From contig CM121341.1 in the NCBI GenBank assembly GCA_051530055.1, positions 496,001 to 560,000 on the forward strand: a stretch of 64,000 nt of DNA. Direction: 5' to 3'. The notes below the pieces were generated by a model. The model did no database searches. It was not told the DNA's origin and saw only the letters and a list, made by a program, of their open reading frames with translations. Of this stretch, positions 53,505-64,000 are shown in pieces. The DNA comes from Neoechinorhynchus agilis. Taxonomy: Eukaryota > Acanthocephala. A program made the translations under genes and the position numbers. The stretch's first letter is position 1; every line of letters begins with the position of its first letter.

Positions 53505-54262
53505 ATCGATAGAAAATCCTCCGGGTTAATCAATGTATACTTTTGGTGAACATACTCCCGGCCATAACCTATTTGGTTTTGATTTATTGGAGATATTTCG
53601 AAGGAGGTAAGCTCGCCTCTTCAGTCATCTAAAATTATGTTTTATTATCTCCTCGAACCGCTGTACTACGTTTTCCCATGATTTTAGTATTGATTTTAAA
53701 CACGTCGCTGGCTGGAAGTTTCAAGCTAAAATTAGCTTTATTTCCTTCCATTGTGTTGGTCAGGCCCTCAAAACAAGACGTCTTTTTAAGTTTGTTCTAC
53801 TTCTATAAAGTTGGTGCCACCAAAATCCGCGCGATGCTTACAGGTTTCTTGATGATTAGAGATTGCCGAGGACTGCTCAAATCGACTGCAAGCTTGCTTA
53901 TGTTGAATGACCCCCTTCTTAATGCCCTGCATCGTTTGTCCGATGTAGACTATCACACTATTTACAGTGCATTCTATAGATCCCATGAATCGGCTCAGTT
54001 TTATCCTTCCTCTACCGAAGTGTTAAAATCAATGCTAAAATCATGGAAAACCAGTATTACAGCGCAGGGGGGTTCGAGCGGATAATTGGTCCCCGAACTT
54101 CGAGTTTGGCGATCCCGCGCACTACAGCATAAATCCTTAAGGTGAAAAACATATTTTTAGATGACTGATGAGGTGATGTTACCTCGCGAAATACCTTAAA
54201 TAAATCTAATAAAAAAAGGTTATGACCGGGCGTATGTTCACCAAAATTATACTTTCAATTAA
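53505..54262 (-). mobile_element. Penelope-like element with inverted terminal repeats
   Basis: Arms of about 200 bp (53535-53725 and 54025-54262) are inverted copies. The middle encodes on the minus strand the end of a GIY-YIG nuclease: VIVYIGQTMQGIKKGVIQHK, then SNHQETCKHRADF. Both arms carry a hammerhead-like core, for example CTGATGAGGTGATGTTACC...GCGAAATA near 54163. The left 350 bp are nearly identical to the complement of 17020-17370. RT is absent. Confidence 0.82.
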
Positions 54263-54589
54263 GTGTGCGATAAAGAGAGATTAGAGGGAAGATTCCGGGA
54301 TTTTTTTACTAAAAAGTGTCCTTTAAAGTCCTCTCGTTCATTATGCAATAAGATTTTTTATATTTGAAAATAGAGTAGGCATTTTGAACTTTTGATTCTC
54401 TTTATTAATACGGCTGCTCAGATTATATCATCACTTTTGTTGGAAGCATTTTTGCTCTTAGCCGGATGAGGTTATTGGAATTGGGAAGATTGCTTCTGAT
54501 ATTCAATGGAGTACATCCGGCATTGCGTGTATCTAAAGGTAATAATTTCAGTTGGTTTTATCTGAACACAATTGATTGCAAGTCATGAC

Positions 54590-57500
54590 GATCACTGGAG
54601 CTTTAGCGTGTACGATCTCAGCATCGGATAGGTTTTGCCGAAATTCCAAATTACGTCACAATGTGTTCAAATCGCCTACAATCGACGCTGCTGACGCAGA
54701 TAATTTGAACGAGCTACTTATCGATCACGTGCAATCTGAGAAGACCAACGCTGCCGGGCTCCTACGCGTTTCTACTGGTTTGTGTCCGGTTTGCGGTAAG
54801 TCTTTTAAATTAGCCAATCTGGGGGTTTTGTTTGTCCATGGTCCCCGGAATCTCCGCTGTAGTGGGTCTGGTTCTCCACCACAATTAACCGAACCTTTCG
54901 TGCCTGGGACCCCTCAGATCACCACTGATTTTATTTCGATACCTGATATCGTGCGGTTTCTGCCCAGGAACGTCCTGAAACGGATCCCTAAAGGCGCGCG
55001 ATATCTGGTCGCCAAAGCATTTACGGGATTGGTCAACGATTGCCTTCAAACGAACTGTGCGCCATCATGGACACGACTCTTCGCTTGCCCGTGCTTAGTC
55101 CTCTGCACCAGCGGTGATTCTGGGGTGTCTTTGACATCAACAATCAAGGAAAGGTTAGCCTCCTTTGAACAAATATTTAACGATTTTGAAAGGAATCTCC
55201 GCGAGGTTCGTAAGGGACGCACGAAGGAAGAGTTTCGCTGCCGTTTTTCAAAGCGATCACTGACTGAACGTGTCTCTTCGAAGCTTGCGGACGGAGATGT
55301 TCGCAGGGGGCTGTTCGGTTATTGTCATCCTCCGACAGTTTCGCAAAAGGAGACAGCGAGACGCTACAAATACTCCGATCGAAGCACCCATGTAGTAGCG
55401 GAAGTTTCGAAATTCCATCTCCTCCCATACAAGACAGGACGCCCGCTCAAATTTCAGAGTTACAAAAGGCCATCTCATCTTTTGCAAATGGTTCGGGTCA
55501 CGGGCTCTACGGACTAAGGCCTCAGCACCTAAAGGACATGATGTCCTTTTCAACTGGTGAAGCAGCTCTCGCTCTAGAAAGTGCGCTTTCTCGAATAGTC
55601 GACCGCCTGACTGGAGAGGACCTGAACCCCGTTGCAAAGGACCTATTTTTCGGAGCCTCATTGTGTGCGCTCACAAAAAAAGAAGGTGGGATCCGTCCCA
55701 TCGCCGTATCTTCGACGATACGCCGACTCGCAGGAAAAATTCTCTGCAAACGTATTACAGAGAAAACCGGACAGCAACTTCGCCCAGTCCAACTGGGCTG
55801 CTGCACATCCTGCGGGGCGGAAGCTATTGTCCACTCGCTCCGAAACTTTGCTACGAGAAGCTCAGAGCCGTGCGTGATTCTTAAGTGTGATTTTCAGAAC
55901 GCCTTTAACTCTCTCAATAGAGAAAGCATGTTCTGCGCAATTAGAGATCATGCCCCAGAAGCCTTCCAGTATTTTCTCAATGCCTACGGGACGGCGACTC
56001 CTTTGCTTTTCGAAGACCACCTCATTTGGTCCGAAAGAGGAGTGCAGCAAGGAGATCCCCTCGGTCCAATCGCATTCTCCCTAACAGTAAATCCAATAGC
56101 GCATTCTCTCCATTCCAGCTTCAACGCTTGTTACTTGGATGACGCTACGCTCGGAGGTGATCCCTCCGTTGTACTGCGCGATCTGGAGACGCTGATTAGG
56201 GAGACCTCGAAGATGGGCATTGAGCTTAATGCTGGAAAATGTGAGCTCCTTGTACTGAATATTGGAGACGCCGCAAGTCAAAGAACTAATGGCTGGGTTC
56301 GAGGCCGTAGCTCCAGGTCTGAAACTCGTGACTCGGGAGCAACTCAGCCTCCTGGGCAGTTGCGTCTTCGATTCAAATGTGGAAGATGAGATCGGCCATA
56401 TCATACCGAAACTTTCGTTGCTGTGCGATAGGGTGTGCGCTCTCTCGGCTCATGAAGCCTTGTTTCTCATAAAGAACGCGCTCTTCATCCCCAAATTATT
56501 GTACAAGGTTCGCACAGCAACATTTTTCAAACATAAGGAAGGATTGGCTAAGCTCGACGGCAAGGTGAAGGCTTGTCTCGAGCGTATTTTAAATGTCCAG
56601 CTCTCAGATGAGGCGTGGCGACAAGCTTCATTGCCTGTGTCATCTGGGGGATTGGGCATTCGGGCGCTAGTAGACCTTGCCTTGCCAGCCTTTCTTGGAT
56701 CGTATGAGGGGAGTCAACCGATAGCGTAGATAATTCTGAAGGGAAAGTTCTGTCTTGACCGGGATTTCGTGGGGGCGGTTGAGGAATGGCGCCAGCAGAC
56801 AGGCGCTAACCATGTTCCCGTGAATGGCCTCAGACAGTCGATCTGGGACGGACCTCTTGTCGCGAGAGCTCACAGCTCTCTACTTTCAGGTTCTCGCGAT
56901 GGGGTCGTCCGAGCTAGACTGTGGCGAGTTAGCAGTTTCAACACGAGAATCTGGGGCGTGGTTGGAGGCTGTTCCTCTGGCATCAGTGGGAACTCTTCTT
57001 ACTGATCTGGTAACGAGGATCGCAGTATCCTTAAGACTTGGTCTCCCGATATGCACGCCCCATCGCTGTCGATGTGGGTCTTTGGTTGATGCTTTCGGGT
57101 GACACGGTCTCGTCTGCAGAAGGTCAGGAGGAAGGTTCTCGCGCCATTCTGAAATCAATAAAGCAATTTCTCGGGCGTTGAGAACGACGAACTTCCCGAA
57201 CATCCTGGAACCCGCCCACCCTTGTCGACTACACGGCCGTAGGCCCGATGGAATTTCGGTCTTCCCGTGGCGGGAGGGCAAATGCCTTCTCTGGGGCGCC
57301 ACGTGTGTGGATACCCTCGCAGCCAGCAACATCCGCTACTCCCTCGAAATCGCCGGTGGTGCCGCCAGTGCAGCGGAAGGGAGGAAAATACCGAAATATA
57401 TTCAGTTATCGAGGGCTCACTATTTTGTCCCCTTTGGGGTAGAGACGTATGGAGCGCTCGGCAGCTCGGCACTCTCTCTGCTCCAGGATGTCTCGAAGAA

Positions 57501-57691
57501 ATTGATAGAGGCAACCGAAGACTCAAGAGCAGGTGTATTCCTTCGACAAAATATCTCGCTGGCAGTACACTCGAGGCTATGCTGCCAGCGTGATGGCGAC
57601 GGTCGAGGAAGGACAAAAGCTGGAATTTGGCGGGAGGTGGTGAGAGTGCTTCAATCAGATTGCTTGAATTGTTAAAAATGTATTATGTTTT
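54590..57691 (+). mobile_element. R2-like LINE (restriction-like endonuclease type), nearly full length
   Basis: Order: zinc finger CPVCGKSFKLANLG near 54789; helical domain to FERN at 55195; RT with LYGLRPQHLKDM near 55508, GGIRPIAVSSTIRRLAGKIL near 55686, CDFQNAFNSLNRESM near 55887, RGVQQGDPLGPIAFSL near 56037 and the catalytic CYLDDATLGG near 56130; thumb to LALPAFLG near 56690; a CCHC-type knuckle CTPHRCRCGSLVDAFG near 57055; and a nuclease with RRPDGISVFPW near 57240 and TCVDTLAASN near 57303. The 3' UTR ends near 57691. About three to five frameshifts separate 54576-55517, 55322-56389, 56262-56729, 56824-57102 and 57178-57675. It is dead now but recent. The family is R2/NeSL-group by architecture; the exact clade is not certain. 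Confidence 0.88.
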
Positions 57692-57987
57692 TCAGCTAAA
57701 ATTAGCTTTATTTCCAAAAAAATTTTGGAGAAAGGGTAATTCATTTTTTTCTTAAAAAATTAAAATATCAAAAGATAATTCAATACTGCTAAAAGGGAAC
57801 TGTATCAAGGATTTGACTATAAACGATCATCAATTTGTTATTTTTTGTAGCTGGTGTCATTAGCAAATAAAACTTTTATTTTTGGTTCATGAAAACGCTG
57901 CTGCTAGGAAAACAAAGAACCCAAATTAGGAATGTGTGACTAGATGGCTAGAATTCACTACCACTATAATACGTTTAAATTAAAATT
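57692..57987. other. Spacer downstream of the dynein gene
   Basis: Under 300 bp. AATAAA on the dynein strand was not clearly found near the stop; nothing else. Confidence 0.3.
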
Positions 57988-60900
57988 TCAATTACTATCA
58001 CAAATCAATGCCACTCCTCGAAGAACCCAATGGTTCGCGTTCTTGTTACTTGATAGCATAAAACTAGTAATATAATTAAGTCCGCCTCTCCCGGCCTTTC
58101 TGTAAACTGGGCATTCATACGGACCAGCCTTCTCCTTTGTTTTGGCAGCCAACTTTGGCTTTTGTGGTATCATCGGCTTAATGGCTCTTCTGGTTCCCAG
58201 CTTTTTTAGAGCATTTAAATCCGCTTCCTCCTTTTTGCGCCTTTCTTCACTTACTCTGTTGTTTACAGCATATAGATGAATGATTGGCATTCGGCAGAGC
58301 TGTACTTTGTTGGTAGCCTCAACCAAAATTCGACGAGCCACATCCCATCCCGCTCCTTCCAGACTTAGTCCATAGATGTATACACCTTCCACGGGTTCAT
58401 CAATAACGTCATTTTCGTAGATCTGAAGAACTTTACTTTCAACGCGTACAGAGTCCAAAGCCCAATCGGCATGCCGGCGAGTTACTTCTTGTCGCATCGC
58501 GGTCACAAATCCAGCTGGATTAAAGAATCCTGAAAACCAAAAACACTTTGGTCTTCCTTCATAGAGCCAACCGTGAAGTTGTTGGTGCCTTTGTTTCAGC
58601 TCAGACAACCAAAATCCAAGAGCACTTGAAGTCCATGATACTTTTGCCCATGTTGGTGGAACTCGTCCGTCATAGATGTTATCTAGAACCTGTCGAAGTT
58701 CATCAGTCATTATTATGAGACCATCAATGGCACTTTGAAGATCAGTTAACGAATTCCGGACGATATTTAATACCTTCTGCATTCGATTGATTTCTTGGTG
58801 AAGAAATATTGTCATCGGTTGAATTCTCCCCATCGAAATAATTCGCTCCCTAATTTCTCTTTCAATGAAACGGCTGGGAAATTTTGATAAAATATCTTTC
58901 GAAACTTTAAGAACCACATTTTCTCTAGTCTCACCTCCACCAACAAAGGAATCTTTTGGTTGGATATTTACGATAGTTGTCAATGCGTATTGAGCCCGCC
59001 GAGCTTGATACGTTATGTCCGCATTTGGATGAAGTCCGAATAGATTTGCAGTATCGGCACTTGAAAAAGTGCTTTCGATCTGAGCAATAACATCAGATAT
59101 TTGGCCTTCTGGAACATGGTATCGTCCTCGTCCATGATGTGACGACACGAATGTAAAATCTTTTTCAAGTAACTGATTTCCGAACCATTTTTGGGTATAA
59201 GCTTCAAGGATGCGCCGATCAAAATCATCGGTGACGCGGCCACCGTATTGAATTTCAGCGATCATGTATTGAATGGCGTCCCATTGAATCGCAATATCGG
59301 TTGGAAGACCAAACACGCTTTTCTGAATATACTTAAACGTTGCTTCAAAATCCGTTTGACTGAATTCATAAGGAACATTCCATCCCACAGGACCATATTT
59401 CCGTCGTTCTTGTAAAATACTATGAAGAAAAGCCAGCGCATAAACTATTCGGATTCCATCCTGTCCAGCCGAAGATGAAACTGCTGCAGAATCCAATGAG
59501 CTCATAGTTGTTAAAATTCCTGCTCTAACGCCTTGCGGTGGCTCGCTGGTGAATTTTGTGCAAGCTTGGAGCATTTGAATAGGAAAATCCGGGTGGACTT
59601 CGGTAGTAAGCCACATTCTAAAATTAGGATTCGTGTTCTCGGTATATCCCAATGATCCATACAGTTCATTCATGTACTCCAGACCAAGGTGACAATTCTG
59701 CAAAATAAGCCAATGCCCATTCTGTCGACATTGTTCCAATCGCAGACGAGCTTGTTCCTCCTGTCCTTGTCCCATACTGACTACATAGCATTCTCGGTCG
59801 GTCTGTTTTGCCATCAGCAGAATATCATTGGTTGGGTCACTTCCACTGGTTAATAGACCTAGAAAAGGTGTCTTTGTTGAGCCTTCTTCAACAAGCATTG
59901 CTTTCATTTCGAAGATGTAGGGATTCGCAAAATACTGACCGAGAGTGTCATTGATAAAAGTTCGTGCTGCCGCCAAAGTTCTATCCGGGGCACATGAGCG
60001 AACAATTATGAGACGTTCAAAAGAATCCTTGATAGAATTCATATCTCCTGGAAACGATGCATCTTCAGGGTTTGGCAGAGATATCCATCGTTTCCATTCA
60101 GATTCGAACATGCTGAATTGGCTCAGTATACTGTTGAATTTCGGTAAATAGCTGAGTTGAACCAAGTTTAACCAAATTGCGTCCTGAATCCAAGGAGCAA
60201 CTTTTGCCGGACAATTCTTAAGATCCAACATTGCGCCACCTTTTATGAGCGTTAGAAACTCCTCCTGACTAACTCTCTCCTCTCTCATTGCAACTCTAAG
60301 AGCCAACAAAAGGGTGAAGATTGATCGATCCACTCGATATAAGCCTCTTGAAATGTAAAGCCAAACTATTCTTGTCAAATTCCCGACAATACTTGAGTCA
60401 GCCACTGGCTTTATTTCTTTTGGTTCAGCATCATTCTCTTTTGTAACAACGGTTTTTCGCGATTTCCGGGTACTCATCCGAGATGATGTTGATAGAACAT
60501 TTGGCAAGTTAGCTTGGATCGGTTCCTCCGATTGTTGATCTGTCTCCAGGGGTTTCGTACTAGTCATAGAGCGCACAAAAAGACCAATGAATTGTGCCAG
60601 CGATGTCTGGTACATGATATTAACTGCTGCCATCTGAGTAATCAAGAAATATAAAATTGAACCACGAATCGCAACATCACGGTATTGCTCTCGAACCAAA
60701 ATAAGATCTTCTTTAGTCTTCTTCGCTATAATCATCTTCTCCTTTATTTGAGCTGATACCTCCCTGTTGTTATTAAGAACTCTCAGCAATTCTTCGTCTT
60801 CAACAACACTTCCTTCAATACTAGATAGCTTTTCCAACAGTACATCCTCTAGTTCCTTCAATTGACGCTTATTCCTCGATGTCTCAGATGCAACGTTTAT

Positions 60901-63900
60901 TCTTTCCTTTTCAAGATATGCCTTTTGGTTCATCACAGTTATCGCTAATAGTTGCTCTTCTAGTCCTTGCATTGTTACAGCGAAGTCGATTAAAGTGCAC
61001 CGGGCGCTGATCTCCGGCGAATAACTCGGATTTGCCAATTTCGTCGTAAAGAACAATTGGAATTCTGGATGAACGTCTACATCCCGATCTCCAACCATGC
61101 ATTTTATTTTTGTACCAAGTTTAAAATAATTTTTGTCCAAAATATTGTCAAAAATAGGATCAATTTCTTCTTCGATATCTTCAAGCAACAGAGAATATCC
61201 ACCTGAGAGACTATTTTCAACAATTGTGCGGAGCTGTCGAGAGTCCAGTGTAGTGACTACTATATCTGGGAAATGTCTGAGAATCCAATTTTTTCCTTGA
61301 AGTTGAGGATCGATCAATAACGGATATCGTGACGCGTTTGTGATTATAATTCCATTGCCGGTCGACAGTTGATCTGAAGGCAGACCTTGTAAATTCCATT
61401 CATCGACAATGGCTTCGTCAATGAAGCTATTGATCAAATCGAATCGTTTTGCATGCGGGATTCCAGAATTATTAATCTTTTCCATCCATCCACTTAATAT
61501 GGAAACCCGTTCATCTTGATCGAAAGCTCCGCAGTAGGTCAAGTAAGCTGTAGACAACAGTGCATCCCCAACCAGTCTTTTTAAACTTCGTTCAAATTCA
61601 AGACTTTGTTCAGACCAGCGCTTCTTTTCACTTGCCAGTCCCATCACAAGAGATGCGGCACGGTCTCGTTTTGCCTGTAGAGCATCGAAATCTGCTTGGA
61701 TTTTGTCTTTTTCTGCCATGGCACGATTGTAATCCACAAGACTACTTTGAAGAACTTCATCTACCAAGGCAAATTGGGTTGCAGCGTCGGTCAACTGTTT
61801 TGTTGCTTTATCGTGTTGATTCTGCATCATACGGACATCCTCCTTTAGAGGAACAACTTCCTTATTTTTAATGTAGTATTGGTCCATTATTTTGCCCCAT
61901 GTGACAAGAGGCGCTAAATTCTGAAAAACGGACTTTGCTTTCTCGTAAGTATAGCCACTGTAGTTAAAGTAAGCACTCGTGAGTTCGAGCATTTCATCAT
62001 TCAAATAATCGGGGTTTAGTTCGTAAAGTGTTTCAAGGAGTCTAGGGCGGAATAGCATTTTACGTATTTGATTCAAATTCGGCTTGTAAAATGGAGGAAG
62101 TTTAGATCCAACGTTCATATTAAAACTGATACTTTCTAAAGGATATCTTAAGATTGGGAGAATGGAATCAACAATGATCATAATTAGTCCTGGAGGATGA
62201 TTAAGTTTTCGCAGGTATTCAATATCACCCGCTGTTATCGCCTTAAGGGCCCGTTTTGACTCCATCAGAACTTCGTTTGCGGCTTCCATCTGCTCGTCCA
62301 CCTTCTTTTTCGCAGACGAAATCACTTCGACTAAAAGCTCGGCTCTTTCCTTAATGGCTTTGACCTCCTTTGCCTTAGATTCCGCTTTTTCTTTTATGCC
62401 TTCGGTCTTCTTTAGCTCAACGCCAGCTTTTTGGTTGATCACAATAATATCCTTTTCTTTAAATTGAAGTTCGCGTGAAATTTCCTTGACCTGTTCACTC
62501 GCTTCAGCCAATTTCTCAACTCCAGTAATCATCTTAATTCGTTCAGCCTCAAAATATATTTTCTTCTCATCATAATGCTTCAAAAAGTTCAGTAAAAATG
62601 AGAGATACGTTTTTGGAGTCACATGAACTCTTCTTCGTGTTTTCTGAAAATAAGTCTCGCAAGTACCACGAATATCATTATGGACAGTGGCCATAAATTG
62701 CACCACAGACTCTTTAACGTGATCATTGCAATCGAGTTCGTGCCTATTGATATACTCTCGTGACACATTAAGGAGTGCATCAATTGGCCATCGATGATAA
62801 TAATCGATTGTGCATCCACTTATAAGTCCAGGAAATTTCATTGCTCTTTCTCTGAACCTTTTGTTATCTGGAGAGAAGCACAAAATCATATGAAGATTTT
62901 TTCTAATTTTGGCACGAAAATATGCCATCAGCACCTCATGCGTCTGGACCAGTTTAGGCTGTACTCTTCTTAATGAAAAAGACAGTTCATTCAACAGAAG
63001 TGCAGTGTCTTCTTTACTGAACAACCCTACTATCTCGCCCGTGGTCAGCATAATGTTCACATATTCCAGCATGTTTTCATCATTTATGTCATTGTCGGAC
63101 AAAATGAACACAACACCATTTTCGCGCTTTATAGCCAACTTAAACAGAGTTCTCATATCATCCAAAAATGAGGATATGTTGTAAGTCCGGGTTACTTGAA
63201 TTCTAAATATCTTCATGTCGTTTATATAGGCAGCCAATCTGCTTAGAGACTGCTTTCCAGATCCTCCAACTCCAACTAGTAATGCATGACCCTTATCAGT
63301 GTTCAAAAGGCGAGAAATCCGTAGGAGATGTTCAATCGCATCTTTGAAAAATACCAAGTCCATGTTATTTCCCCTAACTTCAGCATTCATTCGGTTCATA
63401 ATTGAACGAAGAATTCCACTTAGCCCATCAATGTCAGTCACTTGTTCATAGAACCGCTGATCGAAATCCTGTTGAGAGATTCCGCCTAGCATGAGTGTAT
63501 CCGCTGCATCCTGCTCTAACCGAAGAAAGTTACAGAAAAGCGGATCTCCGTTGCTCTTGTCCACCAAGATTTCCTGTTCCATTGTCGTATCCTCTTCGAA
63601 ATTTTCTTCAGCATTCTCTTCGTCGTAATTTTCACTCGCAAAACTATAATCATCACCACTACCGTTATCTTCTTCAAACTCTACTTTTTCCTGCTCCTTT
63701 GGTATCGGCAATAGTCCGATGGCAGTTTCCTCTAACTTTTCATTGAACCAATCAATTTCGCTTTGGTCAACAAGTCTGTCCCTTAACACACGAGAACATT
63801 CATGTTTCCAAAGAAGAACTAGGTCTAAGGGATTTTGGCATTGTCCGCTTCTGACGTGTAGCATTCCTTCCCAAATTCTACTCAAATCTCGAAGATTGAA

Positions 63901-64000
63901 CACATAATGAAACTTCGCTGGGGTGGGTAGAAGAGTGCTCTTTACATCTTGCCAAAGAAAACGAGTTGCTTCAATCACATTCGGAATAAGTTCAATAACT
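57988..64000 (-). CDS. Axonemal outer-arm dynein heavy chain (DNAH5/DNAH8 type), 3' part
   Basis: This is the motor subunit of the outer dynein arm of motile cilia, driving microtubule sliding. About 2000 codons lie in one exon; the frame is open at the window edge, so the N-terminal half is outside. In this fragment: the end of AAA3 with LLPTPAKFHYVFNLRDLSRI; AAA4 P-loop GVGGSGKQS at residue about 236; the stalk with coiled coils and microtubule-binding domain (about 480-800); AAA5 with YPLLIDPQLQGKNWI and LLLEDIEEEIDPIFDN; AAA6 with LTSGSDPTNDIL and GQGQEEQARLRLEQC; NADITYQARRA; and the C-terminal domain ending NHWVLRGVALICDSN. Insertions relative to human DNAH5: an acidic stretch at about 95-138, a Ser/Thr/Lys-rich one at about 1145-1195, and a basic one of about 45 residues near 1910-1955. 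The absence of introns over 6 kb contrasts with JNK. Confidence 0.95.
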   Translation of the reverse strand, partial: VIELIPNVIEATRFLWQDVKSTLLPTPAKFHYVFNLRDLSRIWEGMLHVRSGQCQNPLDLVLLWKHECSRVLRDRLVDQSEIDWFNEKLEETAIGLLPIPKEQEKVEFEEDNGSGDDYSFASENYDEENAEENFEEDTTMEQEILVDKSNGDPLFCNFLRLEQDAADTLMLGGISQQDFDQRFYEQVTDIDGLSGILRSIMNRMNAEVRGNNMDLVFFKDAIEHLLRISRLLNTDKGHALLVGVGGSGKQSLSRLAAYINDMKIFRIQVTRTYNISSFLDDMRTLFKLAIKRENGVVFILSDNDINDENMLEYVNIMLTTGEIVGLFSKEDTALLLNELSFSLRRVQPKLVQTHEVLMAYFRAKIRKNLHMILCFSPDNKRFRERAMKFPGLISGCTIDYYHRWPIDALLNVSREYINRHELDCNDHVKESVVQFMATVHNDIRGTCETYFQKTRRRVHVTPKTYLSFLLNFLKHYDEKKIYFEAERIKMITGVEKLAEASEQVKEISRELQFKEKDIIVINQKAGVELKKTEGIKEKAESKAKEVKAIKERAELLVEVISSAKKKVDEQMEAANEVLMESKRALKAITAGDIEYLRKLNHPPGLIMIIVDSILPILRYPLESISFNMNVGSKLPPFYKPNLNQIRKMLFRPRLLETLYELNPDYLNDEMLELTSAYFNYSGYTYEKAKSVFQNLAPLVTWGKIMDQYYIKNKEVVPLKEDVRMMQNQHDKATKQLTDAATQFALVDEVLQSSLVDYNRAMAEKDKIQADFDALQAKRDRAASLVMGLASEKKRWSEQSLEFERSLKRLVGDALLSTAYLTYCGAFDQDERVSILSGWMEKINNSGIPHAKRFDLINSFIDEAIVDEWNLQGLPSDQLSTGNGIIITNASRYPLLIDPQLQGKNWILRHFPDIVVTTLDSRQLRTIVENSLSGGYSLLLEDIEEEIDPIFDNILDKNYFKLGTKIKCMVGDRDVDVHPEFQLFFTTKLANPSYSPEISARCTLIDFAVTMQGLEEQLLAITVMNQKAYLEKERINVASETSRNKRQLKELEDVLLEKLSSIEGSVVEDEELLRVLNNNREVSAQIKEKMIIAKKTKEDLILVREQYRDVAIRGSILYFLITQMAAVNIMYQTSLAQFIGLFVRSMTSTKPLETDQQSEEPIQANLPNVLSTSSRMSTRKSRKTVVTKENDAEPKEIKPVADSSIVGNLTRIVWLYISRGLYRVDRSIFTLLLALRVAMREERVSQEEFLTLIKGGAMLDLKNCPAKVAPWIQDAIWLNLVQLSYLPKFNSILSQFSMFESEWKRWISLPNPEDASFPGDMNSIKDSFERLIIVRSCAPDRTLAAARTFINDTLGQYFANPYIFEMKAMLVEEGSTKTPFLGLLTSGSDPTNDILLMAKQTDRECYVVSMGQGQEEQARLRLEQCRQNGHWLILQNCHLGLEYMNELYGSLGYTENTNPNFRMWLTTEVHPDFPIQMLQACTKFTSEPPQGVRAGILTTMSSLDSAAVSSSAGQDGIRIVYALAFLHSILQERRKYGPVGWNVPYEFSQTDFEATFKYIQKSVFGLPTDIAIQWDAIQYMIAEIQYGGRVTDDFDRRILEAYTQKWFGNQLLEKDFTFVSSHHGRGRYHVPEGQISDVIAQIESTFSSADTANLFGLHPNADITYQARRAQYALTTIVNIQPKDSFVGGGETRENVVLKVSKDILSKFPSRFIEREIRERIISMGRIQPMTIFLHQEINRMQKVLNIVRNSLTDLQSAIDGLIIMTDELRQVLDNIYDGRVPPTWAKVSWTSSALGFWLSELKQRHQQLHGWLYEGRPKCFWFSGFFNPAGFVTAMRQEVTRRHADWALDSVRVESKVLQIYENDVIDEPVEGVYIYGLSLEGAGWDVARRILVEATNKVQLCRMPIIHLYAVNNRVSEERRKKEEADLNALKKLGTRRAIKPMIPQKPKLAAKTKEKAGPYECPVYRKAGRGGLNYITSFMLSSNKNANHWVLRGVALICDSN

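Overview
The window comes from a ciliated invertebrate animal. An axonemal outer-arm dynein heavy chain of DNAH5/DNAH8 type sits beside metazoan JNK, INCENP, a Ly6-like surface protein, RPS16, RPB5, a V-ATPase G subunit, DDX49 and a TENT4-type nucleotidyltransferase. The genes are compact and most introns are only 39 to 77 bp. Penelope-like elements (PLEs) and several non-LTR LINE families are abundant. A small, possibly parasitic spiralian (flatworm, syndermatan or dicyemid-like) would fit, but the species cannot be fixed from the sequence.

Layout. 1-8.4 kb: a dead ABCC-type transporter fragment, an old RTE-like LINE, a CR1/Jockey-like LINE piece and two PLEs, one ending in a well-formed hammerhead ribozyme motif. 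8.9-21.2 kb: the host-gene zone with RPS16 (+), TENT4-like (-), INCENP (-), DDX49 (+), ATP6V1G (+), an unknown 198-residue ORF (+) and POLR2E/RPB5 (-), with LINE and PLE debris between. 21.7-32.2 kb: a graveyard holding a long LINE carrying a nested tRNA-derived SINE with an 11-bp target duplication, an R2-like element with an inverted 5' segment, another PLE, an unassigned broken coding-like stretch and a fairly young LINE. 32.2-44.8 kb: a single tandem array of about 112 copies of a 112-bp satellite. 45.8-48.0 kb: a JNK gene with many tiny introns. 48.7-51.4 kb: a LINE split by an internally deleted R2-like element that still has an open 387-codon frame. 52.3 kb: a Ly6-like gene. 53.3-57.7 kb: a PLE with inverted ends and a near full-length R2-like LINE. 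58.0-64.0 kb: the 3' two thousand codons of the dynein heavy chain without any intron, running off the window edge.

The most unusual signal is in the host genes. In JNK, DDX49 and TENT4, conserved reading frames are interrupted by short segments (224, 53 and 46 nt). Each segment has inverted repeats at or near its ends and a 3-4 nt direct repeat flanking it, and its exact removal restores a family-consistent protein. In JNK and DDX49 no GT-AG pair does this. They may be non-canonical introns or MITE-derived introns. A second theme is PLE termini arranged as palindromes with hammerhead-like cores.

The genes do not form an operon or pathway; they are independent housekeeping, signalling and ciliary genes separated by repeats. 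Several start codons sit directly after an AG splice-acceptor-like tract, which would suit spliced-leader trans-splicing.
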